Shown: piece after piece, positions 54,006 through 63,174 of the stretch
How positions within the stretch are numbered: position 1 is the stretch's first letter
Layout of the letters: each line of letters begins with the position of its first letter
Source of the DNA: Nonomuraea thailandensis
Lineage (GTDB): Bacteria; Actinomycetota; Actinomycetes; Streptosporangiales; Streptosporangiaceae
DNA length: 64,000 nt
Assembly: GCF_024172165.1 (NCBI RefSeq)
Contig: NZ_JAMZEB010000001.1
Location: forward strand, 62,001 to 126,000
Direction of reading: 5' to 3'
Notes under the pieces: model-generated
What the model was told of the DNA's origin: nothing
Databases searched by the model: none
The model's input: only the letters and a program-made list of their open reading frames with translations
Translations under genes and position numbers: made by a program

Positions 54006-55052
54006 ATGCGACTGCTACGCACAGTGATAGCTCTATCGCTGATAGGAATAGTGGGGGCGTGCGCCGCCCCCACCCCACCCGGCTCCGGCGCGCCGCTGAC
54101 GGCCATCACGGTCGGGATCATGCCCATCCCGGACTGCACCACCATCGCCGCCGCCCAGGCAAGGGGCTACTTCACGGCCGAAGGCCTGCGCGTCACGACC
54201 GTGCAGGTCCAAGGCGGCGGCATCGCCCTGCCCAAACTCGAATCCGGCGAACTCCAATTCGCGATCATGAACTACGTCGCCGCCATCCAGAAGGAATCCC
54301 GCGAACCCGGCGTGATCAAACTCGTCACCGACGCCTACCAGGCGGCCCCCAACGCCTTCGTGCTCATGGTCCCCGGCAACAGCCCCCTCAAGACCGTCAG
54401 CGACCTGCGCGGCAAGCGCATCGCCGTGCTGACCCTCAACTCCGTCGGCACCCTCACCGTGCAAGCCGCCCTGAAAGTCGCCGGCCTCACCCAGCGCGAC
54501 GTGCGGCTGTCCGAGCAGCCCGTCACCGAGATGAGCACCCTCCTGCAGCGCGGGCACATCGACGCGGCCTGGATGACCGAACCCTTCATCAGCGCCTACT
54601 ACGCCCAGCACGGCGGACGCAAACTCGCCGACATGATGACCGGCCAGACCGCCGACCTGCCCATCGCCGGATGGGCCACCTCCGCCGCCTTCGCCCGCAA
54701 CCACCCCGGCACGGTGCTGGCCTTCCAACGCGCCATGCAACGAGCGCAAGCCGACGTCGCCGCCGACCGAGGACTCATCGCCCGGCTCCTGCCCACCTAT
54801 ACCAAGATCGACGCCGACGCCGCCGCCAACATCACGATCGGCATCTTCCCGCTCGACCTGGCGCCCACCCGGATCCAGAAAGTCGCCGACCTCATGCTCG
54901 AATACGACTACATCACCGACGCCCTCGACATCCGCCCCCTCCTGCTGCCGCCACCGCCCGCCCCCACCACACCGCCCACCACACCGCCCGCCCCGCCGCC
55001 CGCCTCGCCGCCGGCGCCGCCCGCCCCCCGAAGCCAGCAGGACCTCGCATGA
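54006..55052 (+). CDS. NMT1/SsuA-like substrate-binding lipoprotein
   Basis: This 348-residue protein has a lipoprotein signal (IALSLIGIVGACAAP, Cys at about 19-20) and the periplasmic-binding pattern of the NMT1/THI5/SsuA family: ITVGIMPIPDC, ARGYFTAEGLRVTTVQVQGG, LPKLESGELQFAIMNYV, VSDLRGKRIAVLTLNSVGTL and HIDAAWMTEPF. The tail is proline-rich. No ABC permease or ATPase gene is adjacent, which is unusual for the family; the protein may have a different role or use another permease. Its stop overlaps the methyltransferase start. Confidence 0.78.
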   Translation: MRLLRTVIALSLIGIVGACAAPTPPGSGAPLTAITVGIMPIPDCTTIAAAQARGYFTAEGLRVTTVQVQGGGIALPKLESGELQFAIMNYVAAIQKESREPGVIKLVTDAYQAAPNAFVLMVPGNSPLKTVSDLRGKRIAVLTLNSVGTLTVQAALKVAGLTQRDVRLSEQPVTEMSTLLQRGHIDAAWMTEPFISAYYAQHGGRKLADMMTGQTADLPIAGWATSAAFARNHPGTVLAFQRAMQRAQADVAADRGLIARLLPTYTKIDADAAANITIGIFPLDLAPTRIQKVADLMLEYDYITDALDIRPLLLPPPPAPTTPPTTPPAPPPASPPAPPAPRSQQDLA

Positions 55053-56194
55053 GCGCCGACCCGCACGCCGGCCGGCCCGCCGACCCGACCGGCCACCAGC
55101 ACACCGAACAGCACACCGGCGCGGGCACGCCGCAGCTGCCCCAGCGCACCCGCGGCGCCACCGCCGCGACCCGCACCACCAACCTCGGCATCAATCCGTT
55201 CGACCTCATCCAGCACATGATGGACGCCGTGCCGGACTTCGCCGCCCTGCACGCCGCCGTCGACCTCGGCATCTTCGAACTCCTGGCCCACGGCAAGCTC
55301 ACCAGCGACGAACTGGCCGCCTGCTGCGAGTGCGACCGGTCCGCGATGCGCCGGCTGATGCGCTGGCTGCACGGCGGCCGCTTCGTCACCCTCGACGGCG
55401 ACCGCTACCTGCTCACCCCCTACGGGCAGGTCCTCACCGCAGGCGCCGAACGCTCCCAGCGGCACGCTGTCCTGGTCACCGGATCGTCGTACTGGTGGGA
55501 CGCCGCCGGCACCCTGACCGAGACCATCCGCCTCGGCCACCCCGCGCCGCCCACCGGCCTGCCCCCCTACGACCACCTGGCCCACCACCCGGCGATCGGC
55601 CGCGAATTCGACCTGTTCATGACAGCCCGTAGCGCTGCCGTCGGACAGGACCTGGCCGCCTTCGACTTCGCCCACGTGCGAACCATCGCCGACCTCGGCG
55701 GCGGACTCGGCGGCGTCCTGGCCACCCTCCTGCGCACACACCCGCACCTGCGCGGCATCCTCGCCGACCGCGAGCACGTCCTCGACCGCGCCCGCGACCA
55801 CCTCGCCCTCCAAGGACTGGCCGACCGCATCCAGCTCGCCGCAGGCGACCTGTTCGACACCATCCCACCCGGCGCGGAGGTGTACCTGCTGTCGTCGGTG
55901 CTGCACAACTACAGCACCGCCCAAGGCGTGCACCTCCTCACCGCCGTGCGCCACACCATCGAAGCCGGCGACCGGCCCGCCGAGGTGTGGATCGTGCAAG
56001 GCATGCTGCCAGGCCTGGCCGGCCAGCCAAGCGCCTGGTACAGCACCGACGCCCGCATGCTGTCACTCTTCCCCGGCGACGGAGTCCAAGACCGCGAAGC
56101 CATGTTCTGGATGGCACGACAGGCCGGCCTGCGCGTCCGCAAAACCAACCACCTACCGGCGTCCCAGCAAACCCTGATGATCACCCACCCCTGA
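55049..56194 (+). CDS. SAM-dependent O-methyltransferase (DmpM/TcmN-like)
   Basis: This 381-residue protein has the small-molecule O-methyltransferase plan: a helical N-terminal dimerisation domain (FDLIQHMMDAVPDFAALHAA, DLGIFELLAHGKLTSDELAA), the SAM loop TIADLGGGLGGVLATLL, DREHVLDRARDHL, and the acidic/His catalytic region VYLLSSVLHNYSTAQGVHLL. Typical substrates are phenolic or aromatic natural products; the particular substrate is unknown. ATG 55049 overlaps the lipoprotein stop. Confidence 0.85.
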   Translation: MSADPHAGRPADPTGHQHTEQHTGAGTPQLPQRTRGATAATRTTNLGINPFDLIQHMMDAVPDFAALHAAVDLGIFELLAHGKLTSDELAACCECDRSAMRRLMRWLHGGRFVTLDGDRYLLTPYGQVLTAGAERSQRHAVLVTGSSYWWDAAGTLTETIRLGHPAPPTGLPPYDHLAHHPAIGREFDLFMTARSAAVGQDLAAFDFAHVRTIADLGGGLGGVLATLLRTHPHLRGILADREHVLDRARDHLALQGLADRIQLAAGDLFDTIPPGAEVYLLSSVLHNYSTAQGVHLLTAVRHTIEAGDRPAEVWIVQGMLPGLAGQPSAWYSTDARMLSLFPGDGVQDREAMFWMARQAGLRVRKTNHLPASQQTLMITHP

Positions 56195-56330
56195 GCAGCC
56201 GGCCCCGCTCACACCGTGAGCCGCCCTGCACCCACGACCCTGACCAGACGCTGCACCTTCTGACAACCGCGGCCCCTGGCCCAGCCGATGCTTCCACCGG
56301 CAGGCCAGGGACGCACGCACCAGGACAACC

Positions 56331-56663
56331 ATGAACGAAGACGCCGACGCTTCTCTGCTCCGCGCCGCACCACGGCAACCACGGCAACCTCCCTCCACAA
56401 GCCCGAAACCCGCCAGCCCCACACCCGACCCACTCTCTCGGCGGCACCGCCCAGACCACACCCGGCACATCACCACCTGCCCGACCGCGCTACAGCACGC
56501 CGACCCCGCCCTCACCGTTCGCATCGCCACCCCACCGGCCGGCCACCCACGCCCCGATGTCCAGCCTGAGCGGATCGAAGTGCCGATCGCGACCCACTCC
56601 GGCACCCCGCGGCGACCAGCTCCCTCACCACCGCAGCCGATCACCACCAGCAGGCCCAGGTGA
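56331..56663 (+). CDS. Pro/Thr/Arg-rich 110-residue protein coupled to the MFS gene
   Basis: The frame starts MNEDADASLLRAAPRQPRQP and is rich in Pro, Thr, Arg and His, with no recognisable domain. Its stop overlaps the next GTG (GTGA at 56660-56663), which supports translation despite the odd composition. It could also be open by chance. Confidence 0.35.
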   Translation: MNEDADASLLRAAPRQPRQPPSTSPKPASPTPDPLSRRHRPDHTRHITTCPTALQHADPALTVRIATPPAGHPRPDVQPERIEVPIATHSGTPRRPAPSPPQPITTSRPR

Positions 56664-57928
56664 TACGCGAACGCCTCGAGGCCGCCACAAGGTTGCTCCG
56701 CAGCAACCGCACCTTGCGCCGCTACACCGCGGCCCGCACCGTCTCCGTTCTGGGCACCACCACCGCACCGGCCGGGCTCGCCTTCGCGCTCCTCGCCCAC
56801 GACGGCGCAGGCACCACCCTCGGCCTGGTCACCACCCTCAGCCTGCTCCTCTACCTGGCCGTCACCCCGATCGCCGGCGTGCTGGCCGACCGCCTACCCC
56901 GGCGTCGCGTCATCGTCGCCTCCCAGCTCGTCGCCGGCCTCAGCCAAAGCCTGTCCGGAGCGCTGGTCCTGACCGGCACGGCCACCACCTGGACCCTCGG
57001 CGGCCTGGCCGCGCTGACCACGGCTGCCGCCGCGTTCTTCCAGCCCGCGGCCAAAGGCATGCTCGCCACCATCGTCGCCCCGGACACGCTCGTCCAGGCC
57101 AACGCCCTCCTGCAGATCGCGGGAAGCCTCGTCGCGATCATCGCTCCTGCCACCGCCGGACTGGTGATCGCGTCCGGCTCGCCCGGCTGGATCCTCGGCT
57201 GCAACGGCGCCGCCTACCTGCTGTCCAGCGCCCTCTTCCTCACCGTGCACCACCCGGACACCCCCACCCCAGCCCAGCGCCACGGGATCGGCAGAGAACT
57301 CCTCGAAGGGCTGTCCGCCTTCGCCAACCGCCGCTGGCTACGGGTACTGACCAGCCTGCACGCACTGACCACGGCCTGCTGGAGCGCCGGATTCACCGTC
57401 CTCGGACCGCTGTTCGCGCTGCGCCACCTCCAGGACGGCGCGCTCAGCTGGGGCCTCATCGGCTCCGCCTTCGGCGCCGGCCTGATCATCGGCTCCCTCA
57501 CCGCGCTGCTACTGCCAACCACCCGCATGGGCATGCTGCTGTGCGCCGCCGCACTTCCCGAGGCGCTGCTACTGGCCAGCATGGCCGCCGCCGCCCCCAC
57601 ATGGTGGCTCGCCATCGCAGGCGCACTGGCCGGAGCAGCAGGGACACTGAAACTCATCACCTACACCAGCCTGCAACAACGCCAGATCCCGCACGAACAA
57701 CTCAGCCGCGTCACCGCCACAGCCGCACTGGTCGGCAGTGCGCTCACGCCCATCTTCTGCGCGATGGCCGGCCCGCTGGCCGACGCCATCGGGGAGCGGC
57801 TCGTGCTCGCCGGCTGCGCCGCCATCGCCATGTCCGGCGTGGCCGCCGCCTTCAGCGTGCGCGACGTGCGCCGCCTCGGCGCACCTGCCTCAACTGACGT
57901 CCAGCGCGAAGAACAGCCCGTCTTGTGA
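56660..57928 (+). CDS. MFS transporter
   Basis: This 422-residue protein has about twelve hydrophobic segments, the MFS loop motif GVLADRLPRRRVIVASQL after the second helix and a GTTTAPAGLAFALLAHDG N-terminus. It is of the drug/metabolite exporter type (MFS_3-like). As the last gene of the region-9 operon it would export the product or provide self-resistance; the substrate is unknown. Confidence 0.85.
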   Translation: MIRERLEAATRLLRSNRTLRRYTAARTVSVLGTTTAPAGLAFALLAHDGAGTTLGLVTTLSLLLYLAVTPIAGVLADRLPRRRVIVASQLVAGLSQSLSGALVLTGTATTWTLGGLAALTTAAAAFFQPAAKGMLATIVAPDTLVQANALLQIAGSLVAIIAPATAGLVIASGSPGWILGCNGAAYLLSSALFLTVHHPDTPTPAQRHGIGRELLEGLSAFANRRWLRVLTSLHALTTACWSAGFTVLGPLFALRHLQDGALSWGLIGSAFGAGLIIGSLTALLLPTTRMGMLLCAAALPEALLLASMAAAAPTWWLAIAGALAGAAGTLKLITYTSLQQRQIPHEQLSRVTATAALVGSALTPIFCAMAGPLADAIGERLVLAGCAAIAMSGVAAAFSVRDVRRLGAPASTDVQREEQPVL

Positions 57929-58019
57929 TGGATTCGGCCCACCCGATGATCTGCCACGGGGCCGGTCCGCACGCGAAATCGAACCGTGGCCCACAGTTCA
58001 TGATCGTTACAGGTCGAGT

Positions 58020-58394
58020 TCGGCGTAGGGACCTCCTCAAGACCCCCGCCCCGCACGCCGGGCTCGCCCAAAGCTTGGGCCACTTCCCTGGCACGCATCG
58101 TCCGCCCGCCATGATCACAACGCCCTGCTGGTCGAGCCCGGCGACCGGTTTCGGGCCAGCGCGGCTTTCCCCGGCGAGGCGTGCGTCGGGGCATCAGGCG
58201 CGCCGCTTAGAAGGCGCGTGCTCAGGCCGGGGATGCCCAGCTAGCATCGGCGGGACTATCCTCCGGGTGGTGGCCAGGTCGCTCAGCCGATCATTCAGGG
58301 CAGCCACCTGCTCACGCAACGACTCAAGCTGCCCGTGGACGGACTCCTCATCCGCAGCCAGCTGCTCCAGCAGCGATGCTTCGCCCAACGTCAT
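58020..58394 (-). pseudogene. Coiled-coil small protein remnant of IS-helper type
   Basis: ATG 58394 starts MTLGEASLLEQLAADEESVH and a coiled coil (ESLREQVAALNDRLSDLATT), then departs from the pattern near 58240. A second frame at about 58050-58110 reads MRAREVAQALGEPGVRGGG, the C-terminal motif of the same family type (R...DV..AL). The pieces are out of frame, so the gene is broken. Such proteins are often found next to actinobacterial transposases. Confidence 0.45.
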
Positions 58395-58746
58395 ACCCGA
58401 CCTCCACGTACCGGCGCTGTGCGTAATCAGCCAAAGAGCTGCGACTGCACAGAGTCACACAGTGCCCGCAAATCGTCACTGTAGATGCCTTGCGGCTCAC
58501 GTGCAGAGACACCTCTGCCATCGGTCCTTCCACCACCGAGCACAACTGTCGCTGTGCGACTGCAGCGATCCGCCGGATGGCTCGACAACCACTCACTGTG
58601 CGCCGCCTCGGCACCAGCAGGAGACGACCGTAGGGGCGTGAAGAAGAACCTGAGGTTTCGCCAAGTAGAGATGTGATGCGACGACCAACCACAACAGCCA
58701 CGTGACTCCGCCAAGCGTTCCTGCAGGGAGGAGTGGAGGAATTCGT
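58395..58746. promoter_or_regulatory. Upstream region of the ECF sigma operon
   Basis: No gene is convincing in these 352 bases. The stretch precedes the sigma factor start and should carry its promoter; ECF operons are often autoregulated, but I could not pick out a clear -35 (such as AAC) and -10 pair. A GGGAGGAGTGGAGG box at about 58726-58740 is the ribosome binding site. Confidence 0.4.
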
Positions 58747-59361
58747 ATGAGCGCGTTACAGGATGTGAGCGATCTTCCGAGAGAAACCGAGGACGCGAAC
58801 CTGCTCAAGGAGTCCCTCCGCATCCCCGAGCGGTTCGAGGCGCTCTACGACCGCTATTTCGCGGAGATCCATCGATATGTCGCCGGTCGGTTGGGCACGC
58901 AGACCGCCGACGACCTGACCGCGGAGATCTTCCTGGCGGCATTCCACGGCCGCGCACGCTTCGACGCGCACCGGGGCGTCGTCCGGGGCTGGCTGTACGG
59001 CATCGCCACCAACGTCGTCGCGCAGCACCGCAGAAGCGAGTCGCGCCAGCTGCAGACCCTGCGTCGTACGGCGGCGGAGGACGCGGTCGACGCGGTCGAC
59101 GCCGGGCACGAGGATCTGGTCGCTCGCCGTCTGACGGCGGCAGGCGTGCAGGAGCAGCTCGCGTCCGCCCTGGGCGCGATCCCAGATGCCGACCGCGACG
59201 TGCTGGTGCTCCTCGCGCTGGCGGAGCTCAGTTACGAGGAGATCGCGCAGGCCCTCGACATACCTCCGGGAACCGTCGGATCCCGGCTCAACCGGGCCCG
59301 CAAGAAGCTGCAAGCCGCCCTCGGCGGCGTCAATCCCATGTTTGGAGGAGCAGATGGATGA
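58747..59361 (+). CDS. ECF-type RNA polymerase sigma factor
   Basis: This 204-residue protein has sigma-2 (FEALYDRYFAEIHRYVAGRL, ADDLTAEIFLAAFHGRARF, VRGWLYGIATNVVAQHRR) and sigma-4 (IPDADRDVLVLLALAELSYE, EIAQALDIPPGTVGSRLNRA) regions without extra domains. It overlaps by 8 bases with the next gene, a CU044_5270 protein, an arrangement common in actinomycetes where the partner is thought to act as regulator or effector. Confidence 0.9.
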   Translation: MSALQDVSDLPRETEDANLLKESLRIPERFEALYDRYFAEIHRYVAGRLGTQTADDLTAEIFLAAFHGRARFDAHRGVVRGWLYGIATNVVAQHRRSESRQLQTLRRTAAEDAVDAVDAGHEDLVARRLTAAGVQEQLASALGAIPDADRDVLVLLALAELSYEEIAQALDIPPGTVGSRLNRARKKLQAALGGVNPMFGGADG

Positions 59362-60535
59362 CCTGAGCGCGATCCGGGAGCTGCTCTCGGCACCGCCCGT
59401 CTCCCCCGAGGTGGTGGCGGACGGCCGGACCCGGCTCGCCACCGCCTTCGCCAGTACGCCGAAGCCAGCCAACCTGAGGAGCCTTGAGATGACCGAAGAA
59501 ACCCCTGTCCACCAGGGCAAACGCCGGGCGATGCGGACGGCCCGATGGACCGCTCTGGGAGTCGGACTGCTCGGCGCCGCAGCGGCCGTGACCCTTGTGG
59601 TCACATCGGGAACCTCGGCAGGAGCGCCGGGTACGCGGCCCGCCGCTCAGGCGCCGTCCGTACAGCCCATCAAGAAGCTGTCTGCCCAGCAGGTCCTCCT
59701 GGCGGCCGCGACCTCGGCCGCGAAGACACCTGCGGACGGGGCCTACTGGGTCCGCAGCAGCGTTACCGGCAAGCAGCGAGTCGAACCTGGCGGCAAATAC
59801 ACCCTTGAGATGACCACCTTGCTCGAGACGTGGGTTTCTCAAGTACCAGGCAAGCCCACCTGGTTCATCAACCAGAACCTGGGGATCAAACCGGCAACGC
59901 CGCAGGACGAGGAGGCGTGGCGGGCGGCCGGCTCTCCGCACAGCTGGACCTACCCGGGCACAACCGTCACCAACAAGAGCGGCAAGTCCATCAAGACGCG
60001 GAGCGTGACGCTGCAGAGCAAGCCGGGCGAGCCCGTGACCACACGGGTGGACGGCGATAAAACCGACTCGTCGGTGGGCAAGCCCATGACGCGGGCCGCG
60101 CTGAGCGAACTGCCGACGACCCCCGACGGCCTGAGGGACTACCTGAAGACGGTCATCGCCAAGCAGTGGGGCGCGGAATACGCGCACGTGGACGTGAACA
60201 CCGAGCTCTACCAGGCCGGCGTGCACATCATCATGGATCTTCCCGCTCCGCCCAATGTGCGGGCGGCGGCGTTTCGCATGCTCGCCTCGCTGCCCGGTGT
60301 GAAGGCAGAGGGCGAGGTCACTGACCCGCTGGGCCGCACCGGCCAGGCCGTCAGCCTCCCGCATAGCAATGGGGAGGGCCGGCTCATCATGAACACGGCA
60401 ACGGGGGAACCGCTGGCCTTCGTGACAACCATCAAGGAAGCCCGTGTCTTCGTGGCGATCAAGAAAGCCCGCTGGACCGACGACAAGCCTGACCTGCCTG
60501 CCAGCCGACGCGGCTCGGACGACCCGCCCGCCTAA
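59354..60535 (+). CDS. CU044_5270-family membrane protein
   Basis: This 393-residue protein starts MDDLSAIRELLSAPPVSPEV and has a basic-flanked membrane helix at about 63-86 (ARWTALGVGLLGAAAAVTLV), followed by an extracytoplasmic domain ending AFVTTIKEARVFVAIKKARW. This is the CU044_5270 family, encoded beside ECF sigma factors. It lacks a zinc-finger anti-sigma motif, so how it controls the sigma factor is unclear. ATG 59354 overlaps the sigma gene stop. Confidence 0.82.
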   Translation: MDDLSAIRELLSAPPVSPEVVADGRTRLATAFASTPKPANLRSLEMTEETPVHQGKRRAMRTARWTALGVGLLGAAAAVTLVVTSGTSAGAPGTRPAAQAPSVQPIKKLSAQQVLLAAATSAAKTPADGAYWVRSSVTGKQRVEPGGKYTLEMTTLLETWVSQVPGKPTWFINQNLGIKPATPQDEEAWRAAGSPHSWTYPGTTVTNKSGKSIKTRSVTLQSKPGEPVTTRVDGDKTDSSVGKPMTRAALSELPTTPDGLRDYLKTVIAKQWGAEYAHVDVNTELYQAGVHIIMDLPAPPNVRAAAFRMLASLPGVKAEGEVTDPLGRTGQAVSLPHSNGEGRLIMNTATGEPLAFVTTIKEARVFVAIKKARWTDDKPDLPASRRGSDDPPA

Positions 60536-60544
60536 CGCCGCAGA

Positions 60545-60584
60545 CTGCCTTGCCCGCGTCTTGGGGGCGACGCGGGCAAGGCAG
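60545..60584 (+). terminator. Strong hairpin after the ECF sigma operon
   Basis: A perfect 16-bp stem (CTGCCTTGCCCGCGTC and complement) with an 8-base loop starts 9 bases after the CU044_5270 stop; a clear intrinsic-type terminator for a GC-rich genome. Confidence 0.8.
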
Positions 60585-60597
60585 CCACCCGATCGGC

Positions 60598-60735
60598 GGG
60601 GGCAAAGGTACAACCGCGAGGACCTGCGCCGACGCCTTGCCGAAGAGCCCGGCGTGCCGGTCACTCATCTGCTGGCCGAGATCCGCGAGCGCGGCAAACC
60701 GGCAGCGCCAACCTGCTGGTGCGAACAGGCATCTC
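60598..60735 (+). pseudogene. Transposase C-terminal fragment (ISL3-like)
   Basis: A short frame reads RYNREDLRRRLAEEPGVPVT and LLAEIRERG; a one-base shift then gives QTGSANLLVRTG. The 'EI..RG.TGSANLLVRY' pattern resembles the end of some ISL3-type transposases. No other part of such an element is visible, so this is at most a relic. Confidence 0.35.
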
Positions 60736-60752
60736 TCGCGGCCCTCCACTTA

Positions 60753-61404
60753 CTAGTACGGTCCCACTCCCGGGATCAGCACAACAGCCGGTGGCAAGAA
60801 ATGGGCGATAGGTACGAGCACGAGAGATACCACTATTAGTAAGGATTTGTTGACTGGCCTCGTCTGAGCGACGCCGAATCCAAGGCCCGCAACGATCAGG
60901 AGCGTCGCGAAGACCACGGCCATAGCGGCCGGGATGCAGCCATGATGTCGGAGCCCGGGGTCGACGATCAGCGTGCCGTCGTTGTCCGTCAGGACTGGTG
61001 AAGCTGCGAACTCGCGCAGGAGAGGAGCCGCCCTCCATGACGCCACCGCCAGGTCTGCCAAGCCCGGCCCCGGCGAGGACCGCCGTGACGAGACCCGTCC
61101 GCCACGTCTTGTCCCTGGCCCATCGTGCGGCCAGCAGGCCGGCCAACAGCGCGCACACGTGCCCGACCGCACTGCCGGAGGTGTAGGCCCAGGACGGCAG
61201 CAGTACGCCACTTCGCCACCACTTGGCTATCAGGGTTGCGCGTCGGGCCACATGCTTTGCCCGCATCGAGATTGAGCGCTACGAACAGGACGGCCGCGCT
61301 ACCAGTCACCGCGATCAAGGCCGCGTACGCGGCGACGTACCAGGTCTTGCGCCCCCCAACTGATCGACAAAGTCCGCGTCACGCCGCCCATCGTACCCGA
61401 TCAT
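60753..61404 (-). pseudogene. Multi-spanning membrane protein with three frameshifts
   Basis: Reading in four steps: MIGYDGRRDADFVDQLGGAR from ATG 61404; WYVAAYAALIAVTGSAAVLF; KWWRSGVLLPSWAYTSGSAV with VCALLAGLLAARWARDKTW; and finally LADLAVASWRAAPLLREFAA to FLPPAVVLIPGVGPY at 60753. Together this gives about 210 residues with four to five membrane helices. No family is recognised. Three single-base shifts in 650 bases mean decay or local sequence error. Confidence 0.55.
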
Positions 61405-62073
61405 GGGGTATCTCTCCGCGTTTCCGTCCAGAAGCGCCCGACCCCGTCGGTGCAGCACCAGTGCCACAGCTGGGAAACGATCGATTGTGCTGCGGGAAGC
61501 GATCACCACCCTCCCGCATTCAGTGCAGGCAACGCCTATTCATGAACACCCCCGTCGTTCGCTCAGCGAGAGCTGAGCCTAGGAACCTAGGGTCACAAGT
61601 GGAAGGGGGGTCGGTGCGCGGCTGGCGACCGTGTACTGAAGTGTTTTCATCCTTGGTCGAGAGGGTGCTGATCACAGCATGATCGAGAGTCCGGCGTTCG
61701 CCTGAGGACGTAGAGGAACCCCTGGTAGACGGGTGGATCACCACAATCAACGTCGTCACCACCAGGGGCTCGGATGCTTTTCTATCAGTGAGACTGGTGC
61801 CAACGGGAACGACTGCTTCTGCGGATGAAGTTGCAGAAGCAGGAAGTGTTCTCCCTTGAGGCTGACCCCTGTTCTATCTGGCCCGGGTCTCCTGGTGCCG
61901 TCAGCACGATCTGTCGCCTCTTCCGGGAGATCATTCCCGAGTGTGCGTGTCGGCCCGCTGCGTGTGGCTTGATAGAAGCCTTGGCGAGAGAGCCCGTCCC
62001 ATCACTGGTCTGCCTGCCTGACGTGGTCGGCACGCACCGTCCTCGGATGTCCCCCAAGCCGATGAGGGTGCAC
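61405..62073. other. Non-coding region upstream of the IS110 transposase
   Basis: No gene was recognised in this 669-base stretch. An 8-bp stem CCCCTGGT (61719-61726)/ACCAGGGG (61761-61768) and GC-rich stems near 61880-62050 occur. The last 200-390 bases probably belong to the left end of the IS110 element, which in this family can encode a structured guide (bridge) RNA; see findings. Confidence 0.4.
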
Positions 62074-63143
62074 ATGACACAGTTCAAGAAGCCCAAGGCG
62101 CGACGAATCGTGGGCGGGGTCGACTCGCATGCCGATACTCACCACGCTGCGGTGGTGTTGATGAACGGGCGCCGGGTCGCCGACCGCGAGTTCCCTGCGA
62201 CGGGAGCGGGGTACGCGGACCTGCTGGAGTGGATGCGGTCCTTCGGCCGGCTGCATGCGGTGGGGGTGGAGGGGACCGGTTCCTATGGTGCCGACCTCAC
62301 TCGTCACCTGAGCAGCGCGAAGATCAAGGTGGTCGAGGTCAATCGCCCTGATCGCCAGCAGCGCAGGACAAGGGCAAGTCCGATCCGCTGGACTCCTACT
62401 CCGCGGCCGAGGCCGTCCTCGCCGGCAGAGCTCACGCCGTCCCGAAGAGCGGAAACGGAGTGGCCGAATTGATCCGTGTGCTGCACGTGGTCCGCGCCGG
62501 CGCAGTGAAGGCACGCACCGCCTGCCTCAACGAGCTGCAGGCGCTGCTCGTCACCGCCCCGGCCGAGCTTCGCGAGCAGTCGGCCGGCCTGAAGAAGGCC
62601 CGGCTCGCCGATGCCTGCTCCCGGTTAAGGCCTTCCGCCGATCTGACCGACCCCGCCCAAAGTGTCAAGGCTGCGCTGCGGCACCTCGCGGCTCGCTACC
62701 GCGCCCTCAGCGCAGAAATCGACGCCGCCTTCGACCAGTTGAAAGCCCTGATCGAGCAGGCCCGGCCCGAGTTGCTGACCGTCAAAGGCCTGGGCGTCGA
62801 GACTGCTGCGCAGCTGCTGGTCACCTGCGGCGACAACCCCGACCGGTTGCGCTCCGAGGGATCGTTCGCGGCCTTGTGCGGGGTGTCGCCCGTCCCCGCT
62901 TCCAGCGGCAAAACACGACGTCACCGCCTCAACCGTGGCGGCGATCGGCAGGCCAACCGAGCCCTGTATGTGGTCGTGCTGTCTCGCATGTCCTGCGATC
63001 CATCCACCCGCGCCTACGTCGAACGCAGAACCACCGACGGGTTGTCCAAGAGAGAGATCATCCGCTGCCTGAAGCGATACGTCGCTCGCCAGCTCTACAA
63101 GATGCTCGTCCGTCCTCAGGCGCCAAACGTCCATTTCGCTTGA
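62074..63143 (+). pseudogene. IS110-family transposase, one frameshift
   Basis: ATG 62074 (after GAGGG) opens MTQFKKPKARRIVGGVDSHA, with the RuvC-like DEDD N-terminal motifs GVDSHADTHHAAVV and GVEGTGSYGADL. A single-base shift near 62368 leaves the frame; the correct continuation is GKSDPLDSYSAAEAVLAGRA, joining the second open part through ELLTVKGLGVETAAQLLVTC, SFAALCGVSPVPASSGKTRR and LNRGGDRQANRALYVVVLSR (transposase_20 domain) to 63143. With one base corrected it would be about 356 residues. An upstream ATG at 62047 is possible. Confidence 0.75.
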
Positions 63144-63174
63144 CAAGCCATAGAAGCATCGTGCTGCCGTCGAT

